DNA of 64,000 bases from JAVXCQ01 sp036659415 (GCA_036659415.1 JAVXCQ010000001.1:1-64000), one strand, 5' to 3'; shown: positions 43,726 to 51,824, numbered from the stretch's first letter. The notes: generated by a model from the letters alone, not told the origin. Numbers and translations: made by a program.

Positions 43726-44196
43726 TTATTCGCTAATTTTCAAGTTTTCCCCGGCATCAGCGCTCATACCCATTCTTTTGGCATTTTCTTCCTGCTGTGC
43801 AATCCGCTCTTCCGCCAATTCTTGCAAACGTTTTTTCTTCAAAGCAATTTTTTCGGCCTTGATTTGTTCAATTTCTTCCACGGTTTTTTGATTTTTGGCA
43901 CGCTCTTCTTGTTGCACTGCTGCCATCTCTGCCCGTACCGCCATGGCCTTTTGTTTATAGTCGGCTGCACGCTTTTTAACTTCTAGCTCCAGCAACTGTT
44001 TTTTCGTCAGCTTGACTTCCGTGCCAGCGGTCAATTTGTATACATAATAGGCTAAAGCCACCGGCGGCATTAGTGCTGTAGCCACGACCCAAAAATTAGC
44101 ATATTTGATTTCATTTTTTTTGCTATCACGATACACCCAATAAGCAATGCCAAAACAAATAATACTATTTAGTACCGCCGTCAAGTTGTCACTCAT
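43726..44196 (-). CDS. unknown membrane protein with a charged coiled coil
   Basis: A 156-aa protein I do not recognise. Two membrane segments (about 8-22 and 33-53, with YRDSKKN between them) are followed by a highly charged helical tail (about 60-140; KKQLLELEVKKRAADYKQKAMAVRAEMAAVQQEERAKNQK). GGGGGAGA lies 5 bases before the ATG. It has its own terminator and probably its own promoter (TG-T-TACAAT near 44263-44271, weak -35). Confidence 0.7.
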   Translation of the reverse strand: MSDNLTAVLNSIICFGIAYWVYRDSKKNEIKYANFWVVATALMPPVALAYYVYKLTAGTEVKLTKKQLLELEVKKRAADYKQKAMAVRAEMAAVQQEERAKNQKTVEEIEQIKAEKIALKKKRLQELAEERIAQQEENAKRMGMSADAGENLKISE

Positions 44197-44238
44197 AAGT
44201 TCTCCCCCATTTTTAACTAACTTAGCTGATATCTTCCT

Positions 44239-44510
44239 TTATAATTTCTTATAATCAGCTACATTGTAACATAATAAGCTTCTTTTAAAAAGATGAGGAA
44301 TTAATAAGTTTTGTAGCCTGCGGTTTATTTCCCACCCTCTTGACTGCGTAGCCTCCATCACACCCCATAAAGCCTGCTCCAAATCCAAAAGCAGGGTTAA
44401 ATTTTTCTTTAACCAGCTCGTTACCAGAGGTTTTATCCGTTGCCATTTATTTTGTGCTTCCAAAAATGCTCGAAGTATGACCTTTGGGTCACACCCCAAC
44501 CTTTATTAGA
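44239..44510 (-). repeat. candidate dispersed intergenic repeat, not a convincing gene
   Basis: This stretch has an open frame of 86 codons (44239-44499) with no ribosome binding site. A second minus-strand frame is also open for about 38 codons (NPAFGFGAGFMGCDGGYAVK, then about 17 more residues), which is unusual for a gene. Its upstream edge, CTCTAATAAAGGTTGGGGT on the minus strand, is echoed at about 44903-44922 (CTCTTTGTCAAAGGTTGGGGT in two parts), each directly downstream of a terminator. I judge it a repeat or remnant. Confidence 0.4.
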
Positions 44511-44520
44511 GCGGCAAAAT

Positions 44521-44550
44521 TTAAAGCACTCCCCGTAGGAAGTGCTTTAA
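44521..44550 (-). terminator. terminator after the 60-aa gene
   Basis: A 10-bp stem (TTAAAGCACT with AGTGCTTTAA) closes a ten-base loop. On the minus strand it runs into AAATTTTG and begins 11 bases past the stop codon. Confidence 0.65.
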
Positions 44551-44561
44551 ATTGGTTAAAC

Positions 44562-44744
44562 TTATTTAGTCCGAGCGCGATCAGCAAGAATGTTATAATA
44601 AGTGTCTTTCTCGCTGAGTTCCTTTTTAATTAAGGCAATTTTGTCTTCGTCATCAGTTTTTGCCAAAATTTTTCTTAGGTCGCAAATTTCTTGCTTAAGC
44701 TGTTTCATTTTATTCCCAGCAATTGGTCCTAAAATATCCGTCAT
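44562..44744 (-). CDS. 60-aa cytoplasmic coiled-coil protein, unknown
   Basis: A small charged helical protein (MKQLKQEICDLRKILAKTDD, then EDKIALIKKELSEKD) with no membrane segment. I do not recognise it. GGGGGGAAG lies 6 bases before the ATG, a consensus promoter lies at 44794-44822 and a terminator follows, so it forms a complete single-gene unit. Confidence 0.65.
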   Translation of the reverse strand: MTDILGPIAGNKMKQLKQEICDLRKILAKTDDEDKIALIKKELSEKDTYYNILADRARTK

Positions 44745-44793
44745 CTTTATCTTCCCCCCATAGGCACTGTTATTCCGCCTTCTTCATATACAG

Positions 44794-44822
44794 ATTATAA
44801 CGAATTTCTAGCAAAAATACAA
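44794..44822 (-). promoter_or_regulatory. sigma-70-type promoter for the 60-aa gene
   Basis: TTGTAT (44817-44822), 17 bases, then a perfect TATAAT (44794-44799) on the minus strand. The leader is about 40 bases. Confidence 0.7.
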
Positions 44823-44841
44823 GGAAGCTGGCAAGTTAACT

Positions 44842-44877
44842 AAAAAAAATGTTCTCGTTCAAAATATGAACGAGAGC
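44842..44877 (-). terminator. second terminator behind the ATP synthase operon
   Basis: An 11-bp stem with one wobble pair (44851-44861 with 44867-44877) is followed on the minus strand by eight T. It lies about 50 bases beyond the first terminator. Confidence 0.75.
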
Positions 44878-44922
44878 ACTAAAAAGGTAAGGTTAAGAAC
44901 TTACCCCAACCTTTGACAAAGA

Positions 44923-44961
44923 GCCAAAAAAACCCTGTACGGATAAATCCGTACAGGGTTT
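44923..44961 (-). terminator. main terminator of the ATP synthase operon
   Basis: A 15-bp perfect stem with a very short loop (44930-44944 with 44947-44961) is followed on the minus strand by seven T. It lies 6 bases past the atpC stop. Confidence 0.92.
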
Positions 44962-44967
44962 TGCTTT

Positions 44968-45387
44968 TTAGCGTTGCTTTGCTAGTTCAACAGTCTTCAG
45001 ACGAGCTTTAGCACGTCTTAAATTTCTTTGAACTTCCGGAATATTGGTAATCGGTTCAGGATTAGCCAATTTCGTTTCTGCTCTTTCTCGAGCTAGCTCC
45101 GCACGAGCCACATTAATATTTTCAGCAGCTTCCGCCGACACGGACAAAATAGTTACTTTATTGTTGTTAACTTCCATAAAGCCGCCATCTAAACAAAGAA
45201 AATGGTTTACACCTTTTTCATCTTGATATTTAAACGGAGCTTCGACGAGGGTTGCAATTAAAGGTGCATGATTAGCGAAAACGCCAACGCCACCCACAAC
45301 TGTTTCCGCCAACAAATATGAAACATTGTCTTTCAACAATAAAGACTTGTCCGGCGTCAAAATTTCCAATTGCATTAATTTAGCCAT
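44968..45387 (-). CDS. atpC: AtpC, F1 epsilon subunit
   Basis: A 139-aa subunit of the F1 central stalk. The N-terminal beta-sandwich has QLEILTPDKSLL, GVFANHAPLIATL and GGFMEVNNNKVTILS. The C-terminal helical hairpin (about 90-139) carries AELARERAETKLANPE. AAGGTGG lies 5 bases before the ATG. It is last in the atp operon. Confidence 0.95.
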   Translation of the reverse strand: MAKLMQLEILTPDKSLLLKDNVSYLLAETVVGGVGVFANHAPLIATLVEAPFKYQDEKGVNHFLCLDGGFMEVNNNKVTILSVSAEAAENINVARAELARERAETKLANPEPITNIPEVQRNLRRAKARLKTVELAKQR

Positions 45388-45391
45388 GCAA

Positions 45392-46804
45392 TCAATCCAC
45401 CTTCATGCTTTTTGCTTTAGCGACAGCATCATCAATGGTACCAACCATATAGAATGCGCCCTCCGGCAAGTCATCATGTTTACCATCAAGTATTTCCTTG
45501 AAACCACGGATTGTTTCGCTAAGTGTTACATATTGACCAGGTGTACCGGTGAATTGTTCAGCAACGAAAAATGCTTGGCTCAAGAATTTTTGAATTTTAC
45601 GAGCACGACCAACTGTAATCTTGTCGTCTTCGCTTAATTCTTCCATACCGAGGATCGCAATGATATCTTGCAGTTCTTTATAACGTTGCAAAATTGCTTG
45701 CACGCCACGAGCTACTTCATAATGTTCTTGACCAATTACTAGTGGATCCAAGATCCGACTGGTAGAGTCAAGCGGGTCAACTGCTGGATAAATACCCAAT
45801 TCTGCAATTTGACGAGACAGTACAGTCGTAGCATCCAAATGGGCGAAAGTTCCTGCTGGAGCAGGGTCAGTCAAGTCATCGGCTGGTACATATACTGCTT
45901 GTACAGAAGTGATAGAACCGGTATTAGTTGAGGTAATACGTTCTTGTAGAGCACCGATATCGTTAGCCAAAGTAGGTTGGTAACCAACTGCAGAAGGCAT
46001 ACGACCTAAAAGTGCCGATACTTCAGAACCAGCTTGAATAAAGCGGAAAATGTTGTCAACGAAGAGCAATACGTCTTGTCCCGCAACATCGCGGAAATAT
46101 TCAGCCATGGTGAGTCCGGTTAGACCAACACGCATACGAGCACCAGGTGGTTCATTCATTTGTCCGTAAACAAGTGCTGTTTTACCAATAACGCCTGATT
46201 CCTTCATTTCGCCCCATAGGTCATTACCCTCACGAGTACGTTCACCTACGCCGGCAAATACGGAATAGCCGCCATGTGCAGTTGCGATATTATGAATTAA
46301 CTCCATAATAATAACTGTTTTACCAACACCAGCACCGCCGAACAAGCCAACCTTGCCGCCTAGCGGATAAGGTGCGATCAAGTCAACGACTTTGATGCCA
46401 GTTTCAAGAATTTGTGTAGTAGTTGACTGCGTATCAAAACTTGGTGCCGGTCTATGAATAGGCCAGTAGTCAGAAGCAGCAACCGGTGTATCATCATGGT
46501 CTACTGTTTCTCCCAATACGTTGAATATACGACCTAGGGTTCCTTCGCCAACCGGTACCGTAATCGGTGCTCCGGTGTCAATGGCGTCCATGCCACGTAC
46601 AAGACCATCAGTAGAGCTCATAGCAACAGTACGAACAACATTGTCACCAATGTGTTGCATAACTTCAGCAGTCAGATGAATCTTCATGCCGTTGCCAACT
46701 TCGCCGTCAATGGTGATAGCGTTATAAATAGAAGGAAGACCTTTCGGTGGGAATTCAATGTCGATAACAGGGCCAACAACTTGTACTATTTTACCAGTAT
46801 TCAA
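45392..46804 (-). CDS. atpD: AtpD, F1 beta subunit
   Basis: The catalytic subunit, 470 aa from the TTG at 46804, which follows GGGAGGG by 6 bases; a GTG 14 codons upstream would add an atypical extension that overlaps atpG. Motifs are GGAGVGKTVIIMELIHN (P-loop), GVGERTREGNDL with the catalytic Glu, and LLFVDNIFRFIQAGSEVSALLGRMPSAVGYQPTL. It lies between atpG and atpC. Confidence 0.96.
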   Translation of the reverse strand: MNTGKIVQVVGPVIDIEFPPKGLPSIYNAITIDGEVGNGMKIHLTAEVMQHIGDNVVRTVAMSSTDGLVRGMDAIDTGAPITVPVGEGTLGRIFNVLGETVDHDDTPVAASDYWPIHRPAPSFDTQSTTTQILETGIKVVDLIAPYPLGGKVGLFGGAGVGKTVIIMELIHNIATAHGGYSVFAGVGERTREGNDLWGEMKESGVIGKTALVYGQMNEPPGARMRVGLTGLTMAEYFRDVAGQDVLLFVDNIFRFIQAGSEVSALLGRMPSAVGYQPTLANDIGALQERITSTNTGSITSVQAVYVPADDLTDPAPAGTFAHLDATTVLSRQIAELGIYPAVDPLDSTSRILDPLVIGQEHYEVARGVQAILQRYKELQDIIAILGMEELSEDDKITVGRARKIQKFLSQAFFVAEQFTGTPGQYVTLSETIRGFKEILDGKHDDLPEGAFYMVGTIDDAVAKAKSMKVD

Positions 46805-46823
46805 TGTTTTCCCTCCCACATAT

Positions 46824-47741
46824 TTACTGTAGAGCTTCTGCTCCACCTACAATTTCATTAATTTCACGGGTAATGCCTGCTTGACGTACCTTATTGTAGG
46901 TCAATTCCAGACCTTTCAACAAATCATTGGCGTTATCAGTCGCTGAAGACATGGCCGTCATACGAGCACCTAGCTCACTGGCGGCTGCTTGCATCAGTGC
47001 AGCATACATTAACGTTTGTACATAATAAGGTACTAAATATTTAAGCGTTTCGCTTGCCGTCGGCTCAAATATTACATCACCAGCCTCGTCGTCTTCTGGT
47101 TCGCCCTCTTCCGGTTCAAAATTCTCGGAAAGAAGAGCAGCACCATCGGCACTCGGAGGGGCTACAGGAAGCAGCCTTTGAGTTTGAGGAGTAAAGGAGA
47201 GGGCTGATTTAAAACGAGTATAAATCAAAACTACCTCATCAACAGCTCCGGAAACAAACAACTTAATCGCAGCCTGAGCAATAGCATCGGCATCCTCATA
47301 AGTAGGTTTATCCGAAAACCCGAAGAAGGCCTCTTCAACATCAAACCCGCGGCGAGTGAAGAAATCTTTCGACTTACGTCCGACCGTAATCAAAACGTAA
47401 TTTTCTTTATCCATCAGCTCAACCACAGCATGTTTCAAAAGATTAGTATTGTAGGCACCTGCCAAACCCTTATCAGAACTGATTACAACGTAACCAACTC
47501 TGCGGATCGGTCTTTCAACCAGCAACGGGTTTTCCTCCAAGTTCAAATTTCTCATGGAAGTTTTATCATTGACGGCAGTAACTAACAGTTCTCTAATCTT
47601 TTCCGCAAACGGACGGCTAGATGTAGCTTTTTCCTGCGCACGGCGCAAACGAGCGGCAGCAACCATTTTCATGGCTTTAGTAATCTGCTGAATATTTTTA
47701 ACGCTCTTAATATGCCTGTGTATTTCGCGTGGAGTCGGCAT
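46824..47741 (-). CDS. atpG: AtpG, F1 gamma subunit with an acidic insert
   Basis: The central-stalk rotor, 305 aa. The N-terminal helix starts MPTPREIHRHIKSVKNIQQITKAMKMVAAARLRRAQ, and the C-terminal helix has ARMTAMSSATDNANDLLKGLELTYNKVRQAGITREINEI. Between about 200 and 225 is an acidic stretch (NFEPEEGEPEDDEAGD), which makes it about 20 residues longer than E. coli gamma. It follows the delta-alpha fusion gene by 6 bases. Confidence 0.95.
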   Translation of the reverse strand: MPTPREIHRHIKSVKNIQQITKAMKMVAAARLRRAQEKATSSRPFAEKIRELLVTAVNDKTSMRNLNLEENPLLVERPIRRVGYVVISSDKGLAGAYNTNLLKHAVVELMDKENYVLITVGRKSKDFFTRRGFDVEEAFFGFSDKPTYEDADAIAQAAIKLFVSGAVDEVVLIYTRFKSALSFTPQTQRLLPVAPPSADGAALLSENFEPEEGEPEDDEAGDVIFEPTASETLKYLVPYYVQTLMYAALMQAAASELGARMTAMSSATDNANDLLKGLELTYNKVRQAGITREINEIVGGAEALQ

Positions 47742-47747
47742 CAGTCA

Positions 47748-49598
47748 TCACCTCGTTTCGCCGGTGATTGAAAAGGTATCCTTAAATGCTGCAATGGCTT
47801 CTTTGAGCGCAGCTTCTGTCGTATCGATGATTTTCTTTTCTGTTCTGATAGAATCGCCGATTTCAGGATTAGTTGCAGCCATATAAGCCAGGAAGTCCTT
47901 TTCAAAACGGGTTACGTCATGAACAGGGATATCATCAATATAGCCCTTGGTAGCAGCATACAAAGAGATAACTTGCTTTTCCATGGATAATGGTACATAT
48001 TGACCTTGTTTTAACACTTCAGTCATACGAGCACCACGATCTAGCTGTGCTTTAGTTGCTTTATCCAAATCTGAACCGAACTGCGCAAAAGCTGCTAATT
48101 CACGGAACTGTGCCAAGTCTAGGCGCAAAGTACCGGCAACAGACTTCATAGCTTTTACTTGAGCGGAACCACCTACACGAGATACCGACAAACCTACGTT
48201 AATAGCAGGGCGGATACCGGAATAGAACAATTCGCTTTCAAGGAAAATTTGTCCGTCAGTGATGGAGATAACGTTGGTAGGAATATAACCACCTACGTCA
48301 CCAGCAAGAGTTTCAATGATTGGCAAAGCGGTAATAGAACCACCACCAGCCTCTTGATTACGTCTTGCAGCACGTTCCAGCAAACGGGAATGTAGATAGA
48401 AAACGTCGCCAGGATATGCTTCACGACCTGGTGGACGACGAAGCAACAAACTCATGGCACGATAGGCAACAGCATGTTTGGACAAGTCATCATAAACACA
48501 AAGCACATCTTTGCCTTGATCCATGAAGTACTCACCAATAGTAACACCGGTATACGGAGCCAAGTATTGAAGCGGAGCAGAGTCCGCAGCAGTAGCGGCT
48601 ACGATTACAGTGTAGCTTAAAGCACCATGTTGCTCCAAGATGCGCGCAATACGTGCAACTGTGGAAGCTTTTTGACCAATAGCGACGTAAATGCAAATAA
48701 CACCTAAGCCTTTTTGGTTAATAATAGTATCGATCGCAACAGCTGTTTTACCAGTACCACGGTCTCCGATAATCAACTCACGTTGACCACGGCCGATTGG
48801 CACCAAGGCATCAATAGCTTTAATACCGGTTTGGAGAGGAACGTCAACGGATTGACGATCGGCAATACCAGGTGCCGGAGATTCAATGCTACGAACGTGT
48901 TCAGTTTTCATTTCACCCTTGCCATCAATAGGAATACCTAGGGCACTAACGATACGACCAAGCATCGCTTCGCCTACAGGAACTTCCATGATACGTCCGG
49001 TACGACGTACGGTATCGCCTTCTTTGATTTTGGTTTCTCCACCCATCAAAACGATACCAACTTCGTCAGGACGCAAGTTTTGTACCATGCCGGTAACGCC
49101 ATCAGGAAGTTCAACCAACTCGCCTGACATAGCACCACGCATACCGCTAACAGTAGCAATACCGTCGCCGACTTTTTCAATTACACCGACTTCTTCTAAA
49201 TCTACATCTATTTTATAATCCTGAACTTCTTTGGTTAAAGCATCAGCAATGCCTGCCGGTTGGTCAAGAGATTGACCGCCCATTTGTACCTTGCCCATCA
49301 TACCGCTAACTTTTTCAAATTGGCGTTTGGCACTGGCATCAAAAACAGTATCGCCTACTTTTACAATAACGCCACCAATAATATCCGCGTCAATGATGTT
49401 TTGTAAAACGATTTTTTTGCCTAATTTAGAAGCCAAAATTACGGAAACAGATTCGAATTCAGATACAGTTAGTGCTTTTGCAGTAGTAAGTTGTACTGGA
49501 ATGAGCTCTAACTCAGCAGCAAATGCCAGATCCTTAGCTTCAAAAACGATAGATTCCAAATTTTCTCTAGTCATAGAGAAGTTATCATTAGTCTCCAT
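47748..49598 (-). CDS. atpA: AtpH C-terminal domain fused to AtpA (F1 delta-CTD/alpha)
   Basis: A 616-aa frame. Residues about 25-104 match the C-terminal half of delta: LTTAKALTVSEFESVSVILASKLG, then KKIVLQNIIDADIIGGVIVKVGDTVFDASAKRQFEKV. From about 107 it is ordinary alpha: EVGVIEKVGDGIATVSG, P-loop GDRGTGKTAV (about 279-288), LYDDLSKHAVAYR-type block and RPAINVGLSVSRVGGSAQ. The delta N-terminal domain, which binds alpha in normal enzymes, is absent, and no atpH lies between atpF and this gene. GGAGGTGAT lies 9 bases before the ATG. An ATG at 49283 (Met106), with weak AAGG, would give plain 511-aa alpha. No stop or frame break is visible. Confidence 0.93.
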   Translation of the reverse strand: METNDNFSMTRENLESIVFEAKDLAFAAELELIPVQLTTAKALTVSEFESVSVILASKLGKKIVLQNIIDADIIGGVIVKVGDTVFDASAKRQFEKVSGMMGKVQMGGQSLDQPAGIADALTKEVQDYKIDVDLEEVGVIEKVGDGIATVSGMRGAMSGELVELPDGVTGMVQNLRPDEVGIVLMGGETKIKEGDTVRRTGRIMEVPVGEAMLGRIVSALGIPIDGKGEMKTEHVRSIESPAPGIADRQSVDVPLQTGIKAIDALVPIGRGQRELIIGDRGTGKTAVAIDTIINQKGLGVICIYVAIGQKASTVARIARILEQHGALSYTVIVAATAADSAPLQYLAPYTGVTIGEYFMDQGKDVLCVYDDLSKHAVAYRAMSLLLRRPPGREAYPGDVFYLHSRLLERAARRNQEAGGGSITALPIIETLAGDVGGYIPTNVISITDGQIFLESELFYSGIRPAINVGLSVSRVGGSAQVKAMKSVAGTLRLDLAQFRELAAFAQFGSDLDKATKAQLDRGARMTEVLKQGQYVPLSMEKQVISLYAATKGYIDDIPVHDVTRFEKDFLAYMAATNPEIGDSIRTEKKIIDTTEAALKEAIAAFKDTFSITGETR

Positions 49599-49718
49599 AC
49601 TGTATCAATCACCTCCGTATTCACCTGCAACTGTCTGTTACAGGAAATTTAGGACCCGTTGGCCCCACTAGCTGTTGTAAGGAATTAAATCTGACTCTAT
49701 TTCCCTCAAATCACAAAA

Positions 49719-50204
49719 TTAATTCTTTCCCATAACTTGGTCAGAAACGGCGGTAATCAATTTTTGATCATCTACACTGTTCAGTTTTTGGTTTACTACT
49801 TTGCTGGCAATCAAAGTACTGAGTTTAATAACTTCAGTTCTGATTTCAAGCAAAGCTTGTTTCTTGTCCTGTTCAATACGTTCTTTGGCAGTAGTCATCA
49901 TGCTTTCTTTTTCCGCGCGAGCTTGTTCAACAAGTTCGTCATGAAGATTTTGAGCAATTTTATTCGCTTTATCTACGATTTCAATAGCTTCTTGGCGTGC
50001 TGCAGCCAATTGTTCAGCATATTGCTCTTTCAAAGCTTCTGCATCTAGTCTTGTTTGTTCCGCGGAATCTAAATCGCCGATGATTCGATTGCGACGATCA
50101 TCCATTGCTTTCAGCAACGGTTTATAAGCAAATTTCGCAAGTATTGCCAAAAGAACAATGAAGTTCAGGATCTGCGCAATAAGTGTTGCATTAATATTTA
50201 CCAA
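49719..50204 (-). CDS. atpF: AtpF, Fo b subunit
   Basis: A 161-aa peripheral stalk subunit. One N-terminal membrane helix (about 8-26, LIAQILNFIVLLAILAKFAY) is followed by YKPLLKAMDDRRNRI and a long charged helix to the C-terminus. It starts at a TTG after AGGAGG (about 9 bases). It is a normal-length b and is not fused to delta. The 120 bases between it and the delta-alpha gene hold no coding remnant of a delta N-terminal domain. Confidence 0.94.
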   Translation of the reverse strand: MVNINATLIAQILNFIVLLAILAKFAYKPLLKAMDDRRNRIIGDLDSAEQTRLDAEALKEQYAEQLAAARQEAIEIVDKANKIAQNLHDELVEQARAEKESMMTTAKERIEQDKKQALLEIRTEVIKLSTLIASKVVNQKLNSVDDQKLITAVSDQVMGKN

Positions 50205-50246
50205 TTATAGCACCCTCCTTTTTCCCCTATTTTGGAAGTTTGCGAA

Positions 50247-50498
50247 TTATTTTACGAATGGGTTAGCGAATACAAGTACGATTGCGATAACGGACGCAAT
50301 GATAGGAATAGACTCAACAAGACCGATACAAATAAACATGTTTACTTGGAAGGTAGAAGCTTGTTCAGGTTGACGAGCCATACATTCGATAGCTTTACTA
50401 CCTACAACAGAGTCACCTTTAGCAGCTGCAAGAGATGCACCTGCTCCAATAATGCCGGCTGAGAGAACAGAAGCGGCAACGATAATAGCATTTTCCAT
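50247..50498 (-). CDS. atpE: AtpE, Fo c subunit with a possible Na+ site
   Basis: An 83-aa two-helix proteolipid with polar loop ARQPEQ and a C-terminal ANPFVK. The ion-binding Glu is in GLVESIP and is followed by Ser; helix 1 has Asp in KGDSVVGSK at the position of the Na+-ligand Gln32/Glu32 of Ilyobacter/Fusobacterium. These three polar groups suggest Na+ binding, by analogy. The ATG at 50498 is used because an ATG four codons upstream abuts the AAAGGA site. Confidence 0.92.
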   Translation of the reverse strand: MENAIIVAASVLSAGIIGAGASLAAAKGDSVVGSKAIECMARQPEQASTFQVNMFICIGLVESIPIIASVIAIVLVFANPFVK

Positions 50499-50590
50499 TT
50501 TAAAATTCATCCTTTCGATTTTGAAAATATTTTGGGTTTCAAATTATAGAAATTTTTAATTTGAACAAATTAAGATTGGGACATCAACTT

Positions 50591-51289
50591 TTAATGATGT
50601 GCCCTGAAAATTGGGGCCAGTGCAATCATGGTCAGCATCGTAAAGATAAAAGCTTGTAAGAAACCAACAAGTAGGCTAAAGCCAACCCAAATATTAGGAA
50701 GAAGCCATGGTGCCAGTAGATACAAAACAATTAACAAAATTTCGCCGGCTAGAATATTACCAAAAAGACGAAGAGCCATAGTAAACGGTTTCGCAATTTC
50801 TTCCATTAAGTTAAGCGGGAAGAACGCCCAGTTAGGTTGCACGAAATGTTTGAAATAGCCCAGTCCGTTTCTCATAATACCTAAGATATAAACTGTCAGT
50901 GATACGGTAATAGCGAGACCAAGGGTAACGTTAATGTCATTGGTCGGTGAAGTAAAATGTGGGCCAATTTGTGGTAGCAAACCAATTTCATTCCCAACAA
51001 AGATATACAGGAACAATGTAATAATGAAAGGAGACAACATTCTCCGTCCCTCAATACCCAAGTTGCTTTCCATCAATCCACTCAACCATTCAACAAACAT
51101 TTCAACAATGTTTTGAATACCGGAAGGAATAATTTCAGCTTTTCTCGTGGCCGCAAAAACAATAATTGCTACAATTGCCATGGTTAACCAAGACATATAC
51201 ATAGTTTGCATATTGACGACGATACCTTCGGATATTTCCGTTGGTAAATAATGAATAATTTCATTGCCAGCTGCTTCTGCAGTTCCCAT
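50591..51289 (-). CDS. atpB: AtpB, Fo a subunit
   Basis: A 232-aa membrane subunit that forms the ion half-channels. About five to six membrane helices are visible. The essential Arg is in TMALRLFGNILAGE, and the preceding PLNLMEEIAKP and final FLQAFIFTMLTMIALAPIF are conserved. AAGGAGTG lies before the ATG. It is second in the operon. Confidence 0.95.
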   Translation of the reverse strand: MGTAEAAGNEIIHYLPTEISEGIVVNMQTMYMSWLTMAIVAIIVFAATRKAEIIPSGIQNIVEMFVEWLSGLMESNLGIEGRRMLSPFIITLFLYIFVGNEIGLLPQIGPHFTSPTNDINVTLGLAITVSLTVYILGIMRNGLGYFKHFVQPNWAFFPLNLMEEIAKPFTMALRLFGNILAGEILLIVLYLLAPWLLPNIWVGFSLLVGFLQAFIFTMLTMIALAPIFRAHH

Positions 51290-51323
51290 TTTGTTTCACT
51301 CCTTTCTTCACGACCTGAGATAA

Positions 51324-51707
51324 TCATCTCTTGCGGCTCGCGATTATTATTAAATTTAAGATTAAAGATATATGCAACAGTAGAAAGCTAGTGAGTACTC
51401 CAAAAACACTTAACTCCCACTTTAACATAACAAGTACCAAAGCTACTGCCATAGCTAAGCGTTCCAACATATTACGCCGCATTACTCTAGCAGAAGCAGC
51501 CGGGGATACGCCCAGCCCGTTTTTAACACCTCTAAACATCCAAGCAGTATCAACCATACTCCAAAGACAACCTACAGCCCATAGCTTAGCCGCTGCTAGA
51601 CCCCACAAATAATGAGCAGCCAGGACGATCACAATAATCACCAAGAATTGTCGAAAAAATATTGTTTTGAGCTGTCCCAAAATATTATGATTGTTGTAAT
51701 TAAGCAT
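51324..51707 (-). CDS. atpI: AtpI-like ATP synthase subunit I
   Basis: A 127-aa protein with four hydrophobic segments (about 18-36, 39-57, 82-100, 103-122) and a basic middle loop (RVMRRNMLERLA). It occupies the usual place of AtpI/subunit I, which helps c-ring assembly. Sequence identity is weak in this family, so position carries most of the call. AAGGAAAA lies before the ATG. Confidence 0.75.
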   Translation of the reverse strand: MLNYNNHNILGQLKTIFFRQFLVIIVIVLAAHYLWGLAAAKLWAVGCLWSMVDTAWMFRGVKNGLGVSPAASARVMRRNMLERLAMAVALVLVMLKWELSVFGVLTSFLLLHISLILNLIIIASRKR

Positions 51708-51794
51708 ACTTTTCCTTATTGGTGTTTAGCAACTCCACACACTAATATTTGGCAAACGCTAAAAAAATCATTGCCATTATGTTAACTATTTTAT

Positions 51795-51824
51795 ATTTTA
51801 ATATAAAACTAGTCTTTTTACCAA
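51795..51824 (-). promoter_or_regulatory. candidate promoter of the ATP synthase operon
   Basis: TTGGTA (51819-51824), 18 bases, TAAAAT (51795-51800) on the minus strand. The element overlaps a weak hairpin (51805-51812 with 51833-51840) at the wecB stop that may end the upstream transcript. Confidence 0.4.

Noticed and set aside
44239..44499. 86-codon minus-strand frame as a gene
   Set aside because: No ribosome binding site, a competing open frame on the same strand, and the end overlaps a candidate promoter; listed instead as a repeat candidate.
49599..49718. Search for a delta N-terminal domain or a broken atpH between atpF and atpA
   Set aside because: Only a ribosome binding site, stop codons and a small hairpin were found; no helical delta-like sequence in any frame.
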